In this document: in pieces, positions 8,279 to 15,777 of the stretch
Position numbering within the stretch: the first letter of the stretch is position 1
How the letters are laid out: every line of letters starts with the position of its first letter
NCBI GenBank assembly: GCA_937900125.1
Contig: CALCEK010000198.1
Location: 1 to 16,578 of the forward strand
From: an uncultured Treponema sp.
GTDB taxonomy: Bacteria > Spirochaetota > Spirochaetia > Treponematales > Treponemataceae
DNA length: 16,578 nucleotides
Reading direction: 5' to 3'
The notes under the pieces: model-generated
What the model was told of the DNA's origin: nothing
The model's database searches: none
What the model saw: the letters and a program-made list of their open reading frames with translations, nothing else
Program-made: the position numbers and the translations under genes

Positions 8279-9406
8279 ATGAATTACGACATTTTACTTG
8301 TTGGCTCTGGGCTTTTTTCTGCGGTGATTGCGAATGAAGCTCACAAAAAAGGAAAAAAAGTCCTTGTTATAGAACGCAGAAATCATATTGGCGGAAATAT
8401 TTTTACTGAACAAAAGGACGGAATCAACATTCATCGCTATGGGGCGCACATTTTTCACACTGATTCTAAGGAAATTTGGGATTATGTGAATTCTTTTGCG
8501 GAATTTAATCGCTATACAAATTGCCCCGTTGCTCGCTATAAAGATGTATTGTATAATCTGCCCTTTAATATGAACACTTTTACAAAGTTGTGGCCTGATG
8601 TTTTTACACCAAGTCAAGCGGCGGCGCGAATTGCGGAACAGGCTTCTGTTATGCGAGGAAAAGTGCCGCAAAATCTTGAAGAACAGGCAATCTCTTTAGT
8701 TGGGCGCGACATTTATGAAAAATTAGTAAAAGGCTATACAGAAAAACAGTGGGGTAGACCTTGCACCGAACTTTCGCCAGAAATAATAAAGCGGCTTCCA
8801 GTGCGTTTTACATTTGACAATAATTATTTTAATGATCGATTTCAGGGGATTCCGATTGGCGGTTACACAAAAATGATTGAAAAAATGTTTGTGGACACTG
8901 AAATTAAACTTAAAACGGATTTTCTTTTGTACAAGGAGGAATTCAAAAAACAAGCTCCTGTAATTGTTTACACGGGTTTAATCGACGAATATTTTTCATA
9001 TTCACTTGGAAATCTTGAATACAGAAGTCTCAATTTTCAAACTGAAAAACTCGAAATGGAAAATTTCCAAGGGAACGCCGTTATAAATTACACCGAATCA
9101 GAAATTCCGTACACAAGAATCATTGAGCATAAGCATTTTGAAAACGCGCAAAGCTCCGTCACGTACATTACGCGCGAATATCCTGCGGATTGGAAAGTTG
9201 GCGATGAACCATATTACCCAGTAAATAATGCGGTAAATGCGGAATTGTACAAAAAGTATTTGCTCCTTGCGCAAAAAGAAAATGCGGAAAGTGCTACAAA
9301 AGTTTACTTTGGCGGAAGACTAGGCTTGTACCGCTATTACGATATGGACGATACTATTGCCGCTGCCTTAAAAATGTCCGCCGAACTTTTGGGCTGTTCT
9401 AATTAA
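8279..9406 (+). CDS. glf: UDP-galactopyranose mutase
   Basis: Glf is a flavoenzyme that converts UDP-galactopyranose to UDP-galactofuranose, the donor for galactofuranose-containing surface glycans. It has 375 residues, normal for bacterial forms. Visible signatures are the N-terminal FAD-binding strand DILLVGSGLFSAVIA (4-18), ERRNHIGGN (32-40), YGAHIFHT, YNLPFNMNTF, GYTEKQWG, the RLPVRFTFDNNYFNDRFQG stretch, VYTGLIDEYF, and the C-terminal FGGRLGLYRYYDMDD that closes the flavin site. The first Gly motif reads GSGLFSA, normal for Glf. Only a weak AAGG (8268-8271) precedes the ATG, just beyond a terminator. Its end overlaps the convergent glycosyltransferase gene by 8 bases, and the pair probably serves the same glycan pathway. 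Confidence 0.95.
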   Translation: MNYDILLVGSGLFSAVIANEAHKKGKKVLVIERRNHIGGNIFTEQKDGINIHRYGAHIFHTDSKEIWDYVNSFAEFNRYTNCPVARYKDVLYNLPFNMNTFTKLWPDVFTPSQAAARIAEQASVMRGKVPQNLEEQAISLVGRDIYEKLVKGYTEKQWGRPCTELSPEIIKRLPVRFTFDNNYFNDRFQGIPIGGYTKMIEKMFVDTEIKLKTDFLLYKEEFKKQAPVIVYTGLIDEYFSYSLGNLEYRSLNFQTEKLEMENFQGNAVINYTESEIPYTRIIEHKHFENAQSSVTYITREYPADWKVGDEPYYPVNNAVNAELYKKYLLLAQKENAESATKVYFGGRLGLYRYYDMDDTIAAALKMSAELLGCSN

Positions 9407-10421
9407 AACCGAACGCTTTTTGCGCTACGCGGTACAATATTCTGGAAACAAAATGTCCGAGCGCGGTGTTGTACCGCATAATTCCAAAAATTCGCGTTTT
9501 CATTTTAAGGTAGGTCGGAAAATCAACTTCCTTAATGTGATGCCATAGTTGCGATTTTTTTTCGTAATTGTCTTTGTCCCGCGAAATAATGCAAATTATT
9601 GAAGAAATTGCGGTGATAATTTCCAAATAATCGTACATATATTTTTTTAAATGTGGATTGCTCGCTAAAATTTCTTCGTCCTTTTTAAATTCCTCTGCCA
9701 TTATATAATTGACGCGCAACTGCTGGTCAATTCGCTTTATCATAACTTTTTCATTTACAGATTGGTCGTCTCGCCCGATAAAATAGTGATAAAAATTTTC
9801 GTCAAGATAAAAAATCTTTTCAACGTAAGGAAATGGGCTAAATGCAAAAATATTGTCAACATAAAAAGTATGTTCAGGTAATTTTAAGCCACTTTTGCGC
9901 AAAATTTCGGTTCGGTAAATAATCGAATGCATTAAAATGTACTTTCCGATTGGAAAATGTCCACAATCTTTCCACGTGAAAATTGTGTTTTGCGGAAGAA
10001 TTTTGTGGTAGTGCATAGTTTTTTTCTTTTTTGCGCCCTGTTTGTCATACACAAAATTGCTAACCAAAAGGTCAATTTTGTTTTCCTCAGAAAAACCGCG
10101 CAAAGTGTCTAGCACTTTTGGGTAAGAATCCGCGTCAACCCAATCATCGCTATCTACAACTTTAAAATAAAGCCCTGTCGCTGCTTCTAGTCCCGCATTT
10201 ACTGCGCTTCCGTGTCCGCCGTTTTGTTTGTCAATGACTTTTATAATTGAAGGATGAGCAGCCTGAAGGCTTTGTGCAACGCCCAATGTGTTGTCTTTAT
10301 TTGAACCATCATTTACAAGGATGATTTCAACTTCTTCCCCGCCAGGCAAAAGGGTTTCTACACAGTACCGCATGTAACTTTCTGAATTATAACAAGGAAT
10401 TGCAACAGACAAAAGCTTCAT
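9399..10421 (-). CDS. Glycosyltransferase family 2
   Basis: A 340-residue GT-A fold transferase of family 2. The N-terminal half carries the nucleotide-sugar site: LSVAIPCYN at 4-12, the NDGS motif at 37-40, GGHGSAVNAGL at 68-78, and the metal-binding acidic motif DSDDW at 90-94. No transmembrane helix is evident, so it is probably cytosolic or peripheral and adds a sugar to a lipid-linked or surface glycan. The C-terminal 150 residues are family-variable and do not show donor or acceptor. Pairing with glf suggests galactofuranose chemistry, but this protein does not have to be the galactofuranosyl transferase itself. The start is supported by AAGGAGG upstream of ATG and by a good promoter at 10506-10534. 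Its stop overlaps the end of glf by 8 bases, tail to tail. Confidence 0.88.
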   Translation of the reverse strand: MKLLSVAIPCYNSESYMRYCVETLLPGGEEVEIILVNDGSNKDNTLGVAQSLQAAHPSIIKVIDKQNGGHGSAVNAGLEAATGLYFKVVDSDDWVDADSYPKVLDTLRGFSEENKIDLLVSNFVYDKQGAKKKKTMHYHKILPQNTIFTWKDCGHFPIGKYILMHSIIYRTEILRKSGLKLPEHTFYVDNIFAFSPFPYVEKIFYLDENFYHYFIGRDDQSVNEKVMIKRIDQQLRVNYIMAEEFKKDEEILASNPHLKKYMYDYLEIITAISSIICIISRDKDNYEKKSQLWHHIKEVDFPTYLKMKTRIFGIMRYNTALGHFVSRILYRVAQKAFGFN

Positions 10422-10505
10422 CTGTAATTCCGCCTCCTTACACCATAATAATGCTCAATAGCAAAAAACGCTACGTTTATAATTTTCGTGCTCTTAGTGA
10501 GGTTT

Positions 10506-10534
10506 AGTATAATTTTTTTTTGTTTAGATTTCAA
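10506..10534 (-). promoter_or_regulatory. Sigma-70 promoter for the glycosyltransferase gene
   Basis: On the minus strand TTGAAA (10529-10534) and TATACT (10506-10511) are 17 bases apart, with an A-rich spacer. Start of transcription would fall near 10499, giving a leader of about 78 bases. Confidence 0.7.
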
Positions 10535-10566
10535 GTAAAGGAATTTGGGAGATGTTCTTTTGAAAA

Positions 10567-10620
10567 AGAGATTCTTCGGACGGGCAACGCCCTATTGTTC
10601 CTCAGAGAATGACACGGCTA
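10567..10620 (+). repeat. Degenerate interspersed repeat, left copy
   Basis: The stretch reads as GATTCTTCGG, then GGGCAACGCC, CTATTGTTCCTCAG, and GAATGACACGGCT. The GATTCTTCGG...CTCAG(A)AATGACA pattern is a non-coding repeat style met in many bacterial genomes. A related copy in the same orientation lies at 13414-13471. Confidence 0.5.
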
Positions 10621-10650
10621 TTGTACGATGCAAGGACCTCGATAAAAAAA

Positions 10651-10697
10651 ATTACAAATGCGCAAAATGGTTTTATATTAGTATAAGGTAACCTTAT
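10651..10697 (+). promoter_or_regulatory. Candidate promoter and palindromic operator for the LRR cassette
   Basis: A TATATT -10 box (10674-10679) lies 17 bases after ATTACA (10651-10656); a second -10 candidate TATAAG lies at 10682-10687. A perfect palindrome ATAAGGT-A-ACCTTAT (10683-10697) sits where transcription would begin, a usual place for a repressor site. Regulator unknown. Confidence 0.4.
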
Positions 10698-10712
10698 TTT
10701 CAAGGAGAAAGT

Positions 10713-11321
10713 ATGGCAACAGAGGCGAAAGGCAAGAGCGAAGCCGCGTTGAGCGAGCTTGACGGCTTGGAAGTGGAGAAAGAGGAGATTGAAAAGCCGA
10801 GAGTTGGCTATAAGGTATCGGTGAAATTGCCGTTTGAGTATTCCGTGAGTTTCTTTTTTCCGAAAAGGGCGAAAGAAGAAGAGAAAAGCGCGCTTTCAGC
10901 TCTTTTTGCATCTCTCAAAAAAGAAAGAGGCGACACGATTGATTCAAAACTCGACTATCTTGAAGAGGTGTACAAGGCGCAGCAGGCGGGAAAAGACGTT
11001 TGCAAAATGCTTTTGGAATATAAGGCGTTTAGCGATGATGTTTTGACGCGGTTCTTGGAAAAGAAGACAAGCGGAACTGGCGCGAAAGTGAGCGTAGAGG
11101 GCGATGCGGTAAAGTTTACGGTGCAAGACAGGTTTATTCTTTTTCGCGACAGGAATGCTACGTCCCACATACGAGAAAACGAGTTTTTCAACATTTCCTA
11201 TGATGCAAAGACCGATAATGCGGTTTTGCACAGTGCCGCAAAAGCGAAGAGCAAAGAGGAAATACTATGTGTCGAAGACAGCTTTTTTGTCATCGACAAA
11301 GCAAACTGGCAAACAGCATAA
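10713..11321 (+). CDS. Hypothetical protein sharing a domain with the downstream LRR protein
   Basis: A 202-residue soluble protein with no signal peptide or membrane helix; I do not recognise the family. Residues 9-41 (EAALSELDG... then YKVSVKLPF) line up with residues 430-460 of the next protein (SAALSDWQYG... YRVKLPF), and residues 129-149 (EGDAVKFTVQDRFILFRDRNA) with 515-535 of it (QGDKYLFEFSGQRLFVAENKN). The part between (about 50-120) is helical, charged and longer here. So the two genes seem to share one uncharacterised domain. The ATG is supported by AAGGAG (10702-10707). It lies 27 bases before the LRR gene and is probably cotranscribed. Codon use (many GAG, AAG, GCG) is less AT-rich than in glf or ispH. 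Function unknown. Confidence 0.75.
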   Translation: MATEAKGKSEAALSELDGLEVEKEEIEKPRVGYKVSVKLPFEYSVSFFFPKRAKEEEKSALSALFASLKKERGDTIDSKLDYLEEVYKAQQAGKDVCKMLLEYKAFSDDVLTRFLEKKTSGTGAKVSVEGDAVKFTVQDRFILFRDRNATSHIRENEFFNISYDAKTDNAVLHSAAKAKSKEEILCVEDSFFVIDKANWQTA

Positions 11322-11348
11322 GCGCACTGGAAACGCTGGGGGAAAGAA

Positions 11349-13301
11349 ATGGAATACACAAGTTATGATGTGGAAAAGATTGTGGCGGAAAATCCTGAAA
11401 TAAAAGAAATCGTAGTGCCAGAGGGCGTTACGGAGATTGCAAAGTATGCGTTTAAAAGCGCACAGAAAACGCTTGAAAGCGTGATTTTGCCAGAAGGACT
11501 TTTGAAAATCGGGGAATGTGCGTTTTTGAACTGCAAGCTCACGGCGATAAAATTACCTGAATCCTTAAAGCGAATCGACTATGGAGCTTTCTGTGGAAAC
11601 AGAATAGATAGCGTCGTCTTTCCAAAAGGGATAGAGGTCGCGGGCGGCTTTAAGCGCAACCCGATAAAGAGCATGGAACTCAGCGACGGTGTGAGCTATA
11701 TACACGGGTTTGAAAACTGCAAGGAACTTGAGAGCGTAAAGTTGCCGAAAGAGCTTGTGTATAGCGAGAAAATCGGCGGATTTGAAATTGGTGCTTTTAG
11801 GGGGTGCGAGAAACTTTCTTCTATAGAACTTCCCGAAAATCTAAAAAGTATTCCAATGGGGCTTTTTGAAGGCTGTTCGGCTTTAAAGTCGATAACGATT
11901 CCTGCAAGCGTCAAGGTCATCAGCCACAACGCATTCAGAGGCTGTACTTCGCTTGAAGAGTTTGAGATTCCCGAAACGGTAGAAAACGTGGAGTCTTTGA
12001 TTTTCTGTGATTCTGGAGTGAAAAAACTCTTTTGGAGAGCGAAATGCGAGGAGTTGGGAACAGAGCATTCTTTAGCCGGAATGTCGGAACTTGAAGAAGT
12101 GTATATCAATGCAGAAACCATTTCCAAAGACACATTCTACGACCGCAGTGGACTTGACGCAAAGGTAGATAACTGTCCGAAGCTCAAGCGGCTGACAATC
12201 GGAAAGGACACGGAGAAAATAGAGGACGACGCGTTTTTCAAGCTCGACGCACTCGCGGAAATCATTGTTGAAGAGGGGAACAAGAAATTCGCCGTGGATT
12301 CAGGCTGTTTGTACGCGAAAGGCACAAAACGCTTACTTCGCGCTGTTCCGACGGGAGAAAAGGACGGAAAGCCGCTCTATCAGATTTCGGATAAGGTCAA
12401 GGCGATTGGCGGAGGCGCGTTTCCGAGGAGCGTGGAAAACGCAGAAGTCGAGTTTCTAGGAAAAATCGAGAAAGTGAGCGACAAAGCTGTCGAAGGATTT
12501 TACAAGAGCAACCCCTTTAAAAACAATCCGAAAGAGGCAACAGGCGGTGCGCGCACTGTTTACGACGCGATGGATTTTGCTAAGGCGAAAGAAGCGAAAA
12601 TCGAAGCCGTGAAAAAGGCAGGAGCGGACGCGCTTGTTTCGGCGGCGTTGAGCGATTGGCAATATGGATACGAAGAGATGGACGCACATTCTCCGAGCCG
12701 CAAAGTTTACCGAGTGAAACTGCCTTTCGGCGCGGCGTTCATCATCAATATGAAGACAAAGCCGACGCAAAAAGATACGAAAACTGTGTTCGACACGATA
12801 AACGCTCTCAAAGGCATTTCAGACGAGCATGAGCTGTTTGAAAAGGTACGAGAATTGAGTGCGAACAGTCCTGTATCGATGTCTAGCACACAGGGCGACA
12901 AATACCTCTTTGAGTTTTCAGGGCAAAGGCTTTTCGTCGCCGAGAACAAGAACACGTTTCGGTCGGCGGAGGGAGTCCCGCCTAAGAGCTTTATCGAAAA
13001 GGACATCGCGTCTTTCTTCAATAATAGCGGTCTTGAATATCAGATTTCGATTTTTGCGCAAAAGGAAAACGGAGTGGACGTTATGCCGAAAGCAGAAATC
13101 GCAATCAGAAAAGACGGCAAAATAATCGCGAAACGTTCGTCTAGATATTGCGGATGGGAAATCTTCTGCAAAAAAAGTGGACAAAGAAGAGAGCTTTCAA
13201 ACCTCATCGCGCTTGTGAAGCAAACCGCTGCCGAAGACATTGAAAAGGCAATCTATGACAATCGAAAAGAATTAGGCACAGTGTTAGTCGTGAGCGAATA
13301 G
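11349..13301 (+). CDS. Cytoplasmic LRR_5 (BspA-like) protein with an uncharacterised C-terminal domain
   Basis: A 650-residue protein. Residues about 18-385 are LRR_5 repeats of about 22 residues with the pattern LPExLxxIxxxAFxxCxxLxxI. LP/IP turns are visible near 24, 48, 70, 92, 132, 161, 184 and 207, and the x-A-F step at 33-35, 57-59, 79-81, 148-150, 194-196, 294-296 and 356-358. Such repeats bind other proteins. Unlike surface BspA proteins it has no signal peptide, membrane anchor or sorting tail, so it should stay in the cytoplasm. A charged helix (about 408-432) leads to a C-terminal domain (430-650) whose first part matches the 202-residue neighbour. The rest contains paired strands and a Cys/Trp patch at 600-607. 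The start follows GGGGGAAAG at 11338-11346, a modest ribosome site. Role unknown; probably acts with its upstream partner. Confidence 0.8.
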   Translation: MEYTSYDVEKIVAENPEIKEIVVPEGVTEIAKYAFKSAQKTLESVILPEGLLKIGECAFLNCKLTAIKLPESLKRIDYGAFCGNRIDSVVFPKGIEVAGGFKRNPIKSMELSDGVSYIHGFENCKELESVKLPKELVYSEKIGGFEIGAFRGCEKLSSIELPENLKSIPMGLFEGCSALKSITIPASVKVISHNAFRGCTSLEEFEIPETVENVESLIFCDSGVKKLFWRAKCEELGTEHSLAGMSELEEVYINAETISKDTFYDRSGLDAKVDNCPKLKRLTIGKDTEKIEDDAFFKLDALAEIIVEEGNKKFAVDSGCLYAKGTKRLLRAVPTGEKDGKPLYQISDKVKAIGGGAFPRSVENAEVEFLGKIEKVSDKAVEGFYKSNPFKNNPKEATGGARTVYDAMDFAKAKEAKIEAVKKAGADALVSAALSDWQYGYEEMDAHSPSRKVYRVKLPFGAAFIINMKTKPTQKDTKTVFDTINALKGISDEHELFEKVRELSANSPVSMSSTQGDKYLFEFSGQRLFVAENKNTFRSAEGVPPKSFIEKDIASFFNNSGLEYQISIFAQKENGVDVMPKAEIAIRKDGKIIAKRSSRYCGWEIFCKKSGQRRELSNLIALVKQTAAEDIEKAIYDNRKELGTVLVVSE

Positions 13302-13351
13302 CATTGTCGCAAAGTATGCTGGCGGCTTAACAGTCATGCTAAAATAAAGTT

Positions 13352-13384
13352 TTCAGCCTCTGCTTTTATTGAGTAGAGACTGAA
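13352..13384 (+). terminator. Possible terminator after the LRR gene
   Basis: TTCAGCCTCTGC (13352-13363) pairs with GTAGAGACTGAA (13373-13384), with one mismatch and one G.U, around a 9-base loop. The T-run that follows is poor (TCAAGTTTTG), so termination is uncertain. Confidence 0.4.
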
Positions 13385-13413
13385 TCAAGTTTTGCTTGTG
13401 TCACAAATGGTTG

Positions 13414-13471
13414 TAGATATTCTGCGGGCAACGCCTGGCAGCGCCTATTGCTCACAGGCGAACAACGGCTA
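13414..13471 (+). repeat. Degenerate interspersed repeat, right copy
   Basis: Shares with 10567-10620, in the same order and orientation, the blocks GATATTCTGCGGGCAACGCC, CCTATTGCTCACAG and GAACAACGGCTA. It carries an extra TGGCAGCGCC block. The two copies bracket the LRR gene pair. Confidence 0.4.
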
Positions 13472-13489
13472 CTTTTGCATACATTTTTT

Positions 13490-13527
13490 GGAATCCCCTA
13501 AAATTTTTTTGTGTTTTGGGGGATTCC
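13490..13527 (-). terminator. Hairpin just after glnN, probable terminator
   Basis: GGAATCCCCTAAAA (13490-13503) pairs with TTTTGGGGGATTCC (13514-13527), 14 bp with one G.U, 7 bases past the glnN stop. On the minus strand it is followed by A residues rather than U, so it may act as a stability hairpin or end transcription from the other side. Confidence 0.5.
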
Positions 13528-13534
13528 TTTAAGG

Positions 13535-15637
13535 TTAACCGCGAATTCTAAAAAGTAAATCTTCGTAGCTGGGGAATGGTTTGTATTCCTCGCCTAAAAG
13601 TGGCTCAATTTCATCGGCAACAGCGCGGGCTTCTTGCATTGCGGGAATTACGCTATCCACATAAGCGCGGGCAATTTGCATAACATCTCCAGCGGCTTTT
13701 GCTGCAATGTGCCGTTTAGAAAGTTCAGCTTCTTTTTCGGAAAGTTCGTTTACAAGCCCGTCTAATTTTAAAAGCAATGCAGATTCTGCGCTGAGTTTTG
13801 CGTTTGGAACGACCGCCTTTAAATTGAGAGCCGTTTTGCTTACCGCGTTTATATACTTAAATGCAGAAGGCAAAATATCTTTGTTTATCATTTCAAGCAT
13901 AGTTTCAACTTCAATGTTTAAAACTTGAGCGTATTTTTCTAGCTTGATTTCATAATGACTTTGCATTTCGCTTTCTGTGTAAACACCCATTTCGGTGTAT
14001 AGCTGAATATTTTTTTTGTCAAGATAGTGTTCCATTGCGTCTGGCAAATTGCGCAAATTCAAAAGTCCGCGTTTTTCCGCTTCTGTTACCCAACTTGCGT
14101 CATAGCCGTTTCCGTTAAACACGATTCTCCAGTGATTAGAAATTTCGCGCTTGATGAGATTTTGTAACGCGCTGTTAAAATCGCTTGCCGCTTCAAGTTC
14201 ATCGGCAAACTGTTTTAAAGAATACGCTACAATCGAATCCAATGCGGTGTTAGGACCTGCAATGCTCAAACTCGAACCGACAGAGCGGAACTCAAATTTA
14301 TTTCCTGTAAATGCAAAAGGAGAAGTGCGGTTGCGGTCGGTGGAATCCTTCGGAATCGGGGGAAGAACATCCGCCCCGATTGTCATTTTAAGATTCTTTT
14401 TGTTATCGTAAGGTTTTCCGTCCTTGATTGATTCAAGAACCGCATGCAATTCATCGCCCAAATAAACACTTATTATTGCAGGCGGAGCTTCGTTTGCACC
14501 AAGCCGATGGTCGTTTCCTGCACTCGCCACCGAAATTCGCAACAAATCTTGATTTTCGTCAACAGCTTTTATAACTGCCGTGAGAAAGAGGAGGAATTGC
14601 GCGTTTTTTTCTGGAGTTGCGCCTGGTTCCAAAAGATTTTCGCCCTCGTTTGTAGACATTGACCAGTTGTTGTGCTTGCCACTGCCGTTTAGTCCCGCAA
14701 AGGGTTTTTCGTGCAAAAGACAAACAAGCCCGTGTCGGCGTGCGACTTTTTTCATCACTTCCATAGTGAGTTGGTTTTGGTCGGTAGAAAGATTCGTGGT
14801 TGTAAAAATCGGAGCCATTTCGTGTTGCGCAGGAGCGACTTCGTTGTGTTCGGTTTTACAGAGAATTCCGTACTTCCACAAGGTTTCGTTCAAATCTTCC
14901 ATATATTCAACGATTTTTGGGTCGAGCGCGGCAAAATATTGGTCGTCCATTTCTTGCCCCTTTGAAGGCTTTGCTCCAAAAAGTGTTCGCCCTGTCATGC
15001 GCAAATCTTTGCGTTGCTTGTAAAGTCCTTCATTTACAATAAAATATTCCTGCTCAGGACCAACGGTTGTTGCAACGTGGGTAACGCTTGTGTTTCCAAA
15101 CAATTTTAGAATGCGCAAAGCCTGTTTGTTTAGAGCTTCCATTGAGCGCAAAAGCGGAGTTTTTTTGTCCATCGCCTCGCCCGTGTAAGAACAAAATGCG
15201 GTTGGAATGCAAAGCGTGTGTTCCTTTACAAATGGATAGGCGGTCGGATCCCAAACAGTGTAGCCGCGAGCCTCAAATGTTGCGCGGTGTCCGCCAGAAG
15301 GGAACGATGAAGCGTCTGGTTCGCCACGCACAAGTTCTTTTCCGCTGAATGACATAATTACGCTGCCGTCATCTTGTGGATTTATAAAACTGTCGTGTTT
15401 TTCCGCAGTAATTCCAGTTAAGGGCTGAAACCAGTGCGTAAAGTGAGTCGCGCCTTTTTCGATTGCCCATTCTTTCATTGCGTGAGCGACTTGATTTGCA
15501 AGGTCAAGATTTAGTGGTTCGCCATCATCGAGCGTCTTTTTTAATGCCTTGTAGGTTTCTTTGGGAAGTCGTTCTTTCATCACTTTTTGGTTAAACACCA
15601 TATTTCCAAACATTTCTGGAACATTTATCGCTTCCAT
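13535..15637 (-). CDS. glnN: Glutamine synthetase type III
   Basis: GSIII makes glutamine from glutamate, ammonia and ATP. Encoded here are 700 residues, typical of type III and much longer than GSI/II. Signatures: GPEQEYFI (193-200, metal-binding Glu), NEVAPAQHEMAPIF (265-278), KPFAGLNGSGKHNNWS (311-326) and NRTSPFAFTGNKFEFR (436-451, with the active-site Arg region). The N-terminal VPEMFGNMVFNQ stretch and the long helical C-terminus (about 560-700) are GSIII features. The start at 15637 is preferred over an upstream in-frame ATG at 15673 because GGAGG (15643-15647) stands 5 bases before it, GSIII homology begins here, and 15673 lies in the U-run of a hairpin. It is monocistronic, with its own promoter and an attenuator-like leader. 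Confidence 0.95.
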   Translation of the reverse strand: MEAINVPEMFGNMVFNQKVMKERLPKETYKALKKTLDDGEPLNLDLANQVAHAMKEWAIEKGATHFTHWFQPLTGITAEKHDSFINPQDDGSVIMSFSGKELVRGEPDASSFPSGGHRATFEARGYTVWDPTAYPFVKEHTLCIPTAFCSYTGEAMDKKTPLLRSMEALNKQALRILKLFGNTSVTHVATTVGPEQEYFIVNEGLYKQRKDLRMTGRTLFGAKPSKGQEMDDQYFAALDPKIVEYMEDLNETLWKYGILCKTEHNEVAPAQHEMAPIFTTTNLSTDQNQLTMEVMKKVARRHGLVCLLHEKPFAGLNGSGKHNNWSMSTNEGENLLEPGATPEKNAQFLLFLTAVIKAVDENQDLLRISVASAGNDHRLGANEAPPAIISVYLGDELHAVLESIKDGKPYDNKKNLKMTIGADVLPPIPKDSTDRNRTSPFAFTGNKFEFRSVGSSLSIAGPNTALDSIVAYSLKQFADELEAASDFNSALQNLIKREISNHWRIVFNGNGYDASWVTEAEKRGLLNLRNLPDAMEHYLDKKNIQLYTEMGVYTESEMQSHYEIKLEKYAQVLNIEVETMLEMINKDILPSAFKYINAVSKTALNLKAVVPNAKLSAESALLLKLDGLVNELSEKEAELSKRHIAAKAAGDVMQIARAYVDSVIPAMQEARAVADEIEPLLGEEYKPFPSYEDLLFRIRG

Positions 15638-15666
15638 ATTTTCCTCCGCAAAAATATAATTTGCAT

Positions 15667-15733
15667 AAAACAAAAAGGCGATGTAACCTGTGGCTCTTTA
15701 AGGAGTCAAAAAATCACTGGTTACATCGCCTTT
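15667..15733 (-). promoter_or_regulatory. Attenuator-like terminator hairpin in the glnN leader
   Basis: On the minus strand AAAGGCGATGTAACC (complement of 15719-15733) pairs perfectly with GGTTACATCGCCTTT (complement of 15674-15688), 15 bp around a 30-base loop. UUUUUGUUUU (15667-15676) follows. It lies entirely between the glnN promoter and start codon with no gene in between, so it should regulate read-through rather than end another gene. The loop holds a small CUC-CUUAAA-GAG hairpin. Confidence 0.75.
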
Positions 15734-15748
15734 GATGTTTCTGTCTTT

Positions 15749-15777
15749 ATCTTAGCGGATTAAAAAAAAAATGTCAA
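15749..15777 (-). promoter_or_regulatory. Sigma-70 promoter for glnN
   Basis: On the minus strand a consensus TTGACA (15772-15777) and TAAGAT (15749-15754) are separated by 17 bases that include an A/T run. Transcription would start near 15741, about 8 bases before the attenuator stem. Confidence 0.75.

Noticed and set aside
10422..10712. Insertion sequence near the LRR cassette
   Set aside because: No transposase, no clear terminal inverted repeats or target duplication; only degenerate direct repeats.
15638..15673. Longer glnN start at 15673
   Set aside because: That ATG falls in the U-run of the leader hairpin and has no ribosome site; the ATG at 15637 has GGAGG and fits the family start.
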